Positions 5,347 to 6,950 of a stretch of 6,950 nt of DNA are shown here, in pieces (the stretch's first letter is position 1; each line of letters begins with the position of its first letter). A program made the position numbers and the translations under genes. This stretch comes from Actinomycetota bacterium (GTDB lineage Bacteria; Actinomycetota; Acidimicrobiia; Acidimicrobiales; Microtrichaceae). The notes below the pieces were generated by a model that was not told where the DNA came from, did not search any database, and was given only the letters and a program-made list of their open reading frames with translations. The DNA is taken from NCBI GenBank assembly GCA_009700815.1, contig WLLG01000108.1, forward strand, positions 1 to 6,950, written 5' to 3'.

Positions 5347-6303
5347 TCAACTGCCGATCTGTCGAATATAGGTGTCTAGCCAAGCCTCGGCTTTGTTGTT
5401 ATCAGACTGGTGCTGCTCCCGTGCGGCCGGCGCCGCAGTCGCTGCGGCAGGGTAGGAGCCAAGGAACTTTACGTTCGCCTGATGGGACCGCAGGCTGCGC
5501 AAACAATCAGCCACGATGGGGTCGGCAATGTGGCCTTCAAGATCCAACATGAAGCAGTAGTCCCCAAGCGAGGTTTTGGTGGGCCGGGACAGCAGTAGCG
5601 ACAAGTTGATGGAGCGAGCAGCGAACTCCTGCAAGATGCGCAGCAGTGACCCTGGTGTGTCGGCTCGCTGGTAGACCACAATCGAGGTTTTGTCCTGGCC
5701 AGTAGGCGCTGGCACCCCGGAACGAGAGACCAGAACAAACCGTGTGGAGTTTTCCGGATGATCCTCGATCTCTGCCGCTGCAACTTCGAGTCCGTATAAC
5801 TCTGCAGCCCGCACATTCGCTAGCGCAGCAACGGTCGGGTCGTTTGCCTCAGCAGCCAACTCCGCTGCTTGGGCATTCGAGTTCGCAGCTACGTATTCAA
5901 CGGCGGGGAGGTGATCGCGCAACCAAGTGCGGCACTGAGATGAGGCAACGGGAATGGCGATCAAGCGAGTGACTTGGTCAATCGACGCTCCTGGCTGCAC
6001 GAGCAGGTTGAGTGAAACCGGCTCGAGCATTTCACGCTGAATCAGTAGGTCAACATCAAAGGCCATGGTGTCGACGATGGCGTTGACGGTTCCTTCGATG
6101 GCGTTCTCGACAGGAACCACTCCCTGGTCAATTTCGCCTTCGGCCACGGCAAACAACACATCGGTCATGAGGGGATAAGGAACAAGTTCTGCCAACGCGA
6201 GGTCCGGCAGTCGAAGGATGACCTGCTCAGAGAATGTTCCAGCAGGGCCTAAGAACCCAATGCGCAATGAGCTAGTGCTCTGGTTTGAAGAGTCTGTGCT
6301 CAT
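5347..6303 (-). CDS. pheA: Prephenate dehydratase (PheA)
   Basis: The 318-residue cytoplasmic enzyme converts prephenate to phenylpyruvate in phenylalanine synthesis. Residues 13-190 are the catalytic domain: LRIGFLGPAGTFSE at 13-26, GVVPVENAIEGTVNAIVDTM at 61-80, and the catalytic-type motif STRFVLVSR at 186-194 with Thr187. Residues 206-285 form the regulatory ACT domain. Length matches monofunctional actinobacterial PheA of about 320 residues, and no chorismate mutase domain is fused. In the ACT domain the usual GAL(V/L) and ESRP phenylalanine-binding motifs read GSLL (218-221) and LSRP (238-241), so the glutamate is replaced by leucine. The frame is open to 6468, but the ATG at 6303 places the glycine-rich first strand at the usual position and has a promoter immediately upstream. 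The last 30 residues are a low-complexity Ala/Gln tail and a short helix. The function call is firm; the regulatory properties are uncertain. Confidence 0.96.
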   Translation of the reverse strand: MSTDSSNQSTSSLRIGFLGPAGTFSEQVILRLPDLALAELVPYPLMTDVLFAVAEGEIDQGVVPVENAIEGTVNAIVDTMAFDVDLLIQREMLEPVSLNLLVQPGASIDQVTRLIAIPVASSQCRTWLRDHLPAVEYVAANSNAQAAELAAEANDPTVAALANVRAAELYGLEVAAAEIEDHPENSTRFVLVSRSGVPAPTGQDKTSIVVYQRADTPGSLLRILQEFAARSINLSLLLSRPTKTSLGDYCFMLDLEGHIADPIVADCLRSLRSHQANVKFLGSYPAAATAAPAAREQHQSDNNKAEAWLDTYIRQIGS

Positions 6304-6311
6304 AGCTACAG

Positions 6312-6341
6312 AACCTAGTTGGCATAGTTTGACCATTTGAA
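6312..6341 (-). promoter_or_regulatory. Likely promoter of pheA giving a leaderless transcript
   Basis: On the minus strand TTCAAA (6341-6336) and TAGGTT (6317-6312) are 18 bp apart. They match the -35 at four of six bases and the TAnnnT -10 form. The start of transcription would fall near 6305, two bases from the pheA ATG. That agrees with the absence of a Shine-Dalgarno and leaves no room for a leader-peptide attenuator, so control would be at the enzyme or at transcription initiation. Confidence 0.45.
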
Positions 6342-6437
6342 CATCCGGGGAGCTCTGGGCGGATTTCCCCTGAAATACAAGCGAAACTAGGGATTTCTGG
6401 TGGTTTCTCGTGGAAATTGAGATTGCCCAAGTGCTCA

Positions 6438-6457
6438 CAAATACAGGCAAATACAGG
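6438..6457. repeat. Tandem 10-bp repeat upstream of pheA
   Basis: CAAATACAGG occurs twice head to tail, and a looser copy (GAAATACAAG) lies about 65 bp nearer pheA. One repeat per helical turn could be a protein-binding array. It is about 100 bp upstream of the proposed pheA promoter, so a role in its control is possible but unproven. Confidence 0.5.
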
Positions 6458-6773
6458 TTCATTTTCAAAAAAGCGGGGCAGATTCGGGGCGCGGGTACGA
6501 GGTGCGGGCTCAGCGTGGGATATCGGCGACCCGAGCGGGTGCACGGGTGAGTCTTGGGTAACGGCTGATCGTGTCATCTTGATCTCCTGAGATGGGGGCT
6601 CGGTGACGGGCACTGCTGCTTGGTCTGTGGCCAGCGTAGAACGCGGCACCGACATTCGGTCGGGGAAGGCGGCATTTCGGAGCTTGCCGCGCTTTGGTCC
6701 ACATGGCCCATCAAGATCCGCTGGCACCGCACCGACATGTGGGAGGAGGAATCACAAGGGGGAATGGAAAGCT

Positions 6774-6950
6774 ATGGACGAAACCATCGGTTCACGCCGA
6801 GCGAGTCGCAGCGCGCTTATACAGTTCACAATCGTCTGGTCCATTCTGCTCACAGCGTGCGTTGGAGCCCCACCGGGGGCAACACCAAACCGCTCCGTCA
6901 ATAGCCCGGCCGAGCCCGCTGCGCCTACCTTCCCTGCCCGGCTGCAAGCA
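6774..6950 (+). CDS. Putative lipoprotein, N-terminal part (3' end outside window)
   Basis: The first 59 residues are present. They form a classic type II signal peptide: a charged n-region with Arg8, Arg9 and Arg12, a hydrophobic core at about 13-27 (SALIQFTIVWSILLT), then the lipobox LTAC at 26-29 with Cys29 as the lipidated residue. A Pro/Ala-rich linker (30-55) follows, as in many actinobacterial surface lipoproteins. The product is thus expected to be anchored to the outer face of the cytoplasmic membrane. Upstream purine runs AAGGGGGAA and GGAAAG, with GGA five bases before the ATG, can serve as ribosome-binding site; no earlier in-frame ATG is available. The gene runs off the right edge, so the functional domain is not seen. 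Another frame crossing the same bases ends at 6904 and lacks any signature. Confidence 0.72.
   Translation, partial: MDETIGSRRASRSALIQFTIVWSILLTACVGAPPGATPNRSVNSPAEPAAPTFPARLQA

Larger units (their letters stand above)
6304..6773. other. 470-bp divergent intergenic region, no confident gene
   Basis: This region separates divergent pheA and the lipoprotein gene. Apart from the pheA promoter and the tandem repeat it holds two short inverted repeats, ATCTC-CT-GAGAT near 6581-6592 and ACCGA-CAT-TCGGT near 6650-6662. I found no RNA gene. The open frames here are unconvincing. The best is a minus-strand frame from the ATG at 6577 to 6272 (101 residues), with GGAG six bases before the ATG. It overlaps the start of pheA and resembles no family I recognise. 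No clear promoter for the lipoprotein gene was found. Confidence 0.5.

Noticed and set aside
6304..6468. Upstream extension of pheA by 55 residues
   Set aside because: The extension has no family similarity, and a good promoter lies directly before the ATG at 6303.
6620..6904. Plus-strand 94-residue frame overlapping the lipoprotein start
   Set aside because: It has no recognisable domain, and the overlapping frame from 6774 encodes a clear lipoprotein signal peptide.

Overview
The window looks like a chromosomal segment from an actinomycete of moderately high GC. The PheA protein, the amidase and the type IV toxin-antitoxin pair are all of actinobacterial style. Start codons include GTG, at least one start looks leaderless, and genes are packed tail to tail with almost no space. 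I cannot name the genus.

Layout from left to right. (1) A plus-strand pair: the C-terminal half of a Baeyer-Villiger-type flavin monooxygenase, cut by the left edge, followed 19 bp later by a complete amidase-signature hydrolase. They probably form one catabolic operon. (2) A minus-strand pair at 3202-2414 and 4155-3199: an AbiEi-like antitoxin/regulator and an AbiEii-like nucleotidyltransferase toxin, overlapping at GTGA. The toxin gene ends inside the last codons of the amidase gene. (3) A non-coding stretch of about 260 bp. It holds two 30-bp direct repeats, each with an internal inverted repeat, which flank the likely promoter of the toxin-antitoxin operon. It also holds three consecutive hairpins downstream of a minus-strand tRNA-Ser(UGA) gene with an encoded CCA end. 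(4) A plus-strand six-helix potassium-channel-like membrane protein that meets, with a single base between the stop codons, a minus-strand pheA (prephenate dehydratase) gene. (5) About 470 bp upstream of pheA with no convincing gene, carrying a likely leaderless pheA promoter and a tandem 10-bp repeat. (6) The start of a plus-strand lipoprotein gene cut by the right edge.

The most interesting part is the toxin-antitoxin module and its control region. The paired operators are explained well by autoregulation of the AbiE type, in which the antitoxin binds two inverted repeats. The antitoxin carries an unusual N-terminal domain of about 120 residues ahead of its winged helix. The module lies beside a tRNA-Ser gene, which may be chance but is notable because a related mycobacterial toxin family attacks tRNA acceptor ends. 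The remaining genes appear to be ordinary metabolic and housekeeping genes.
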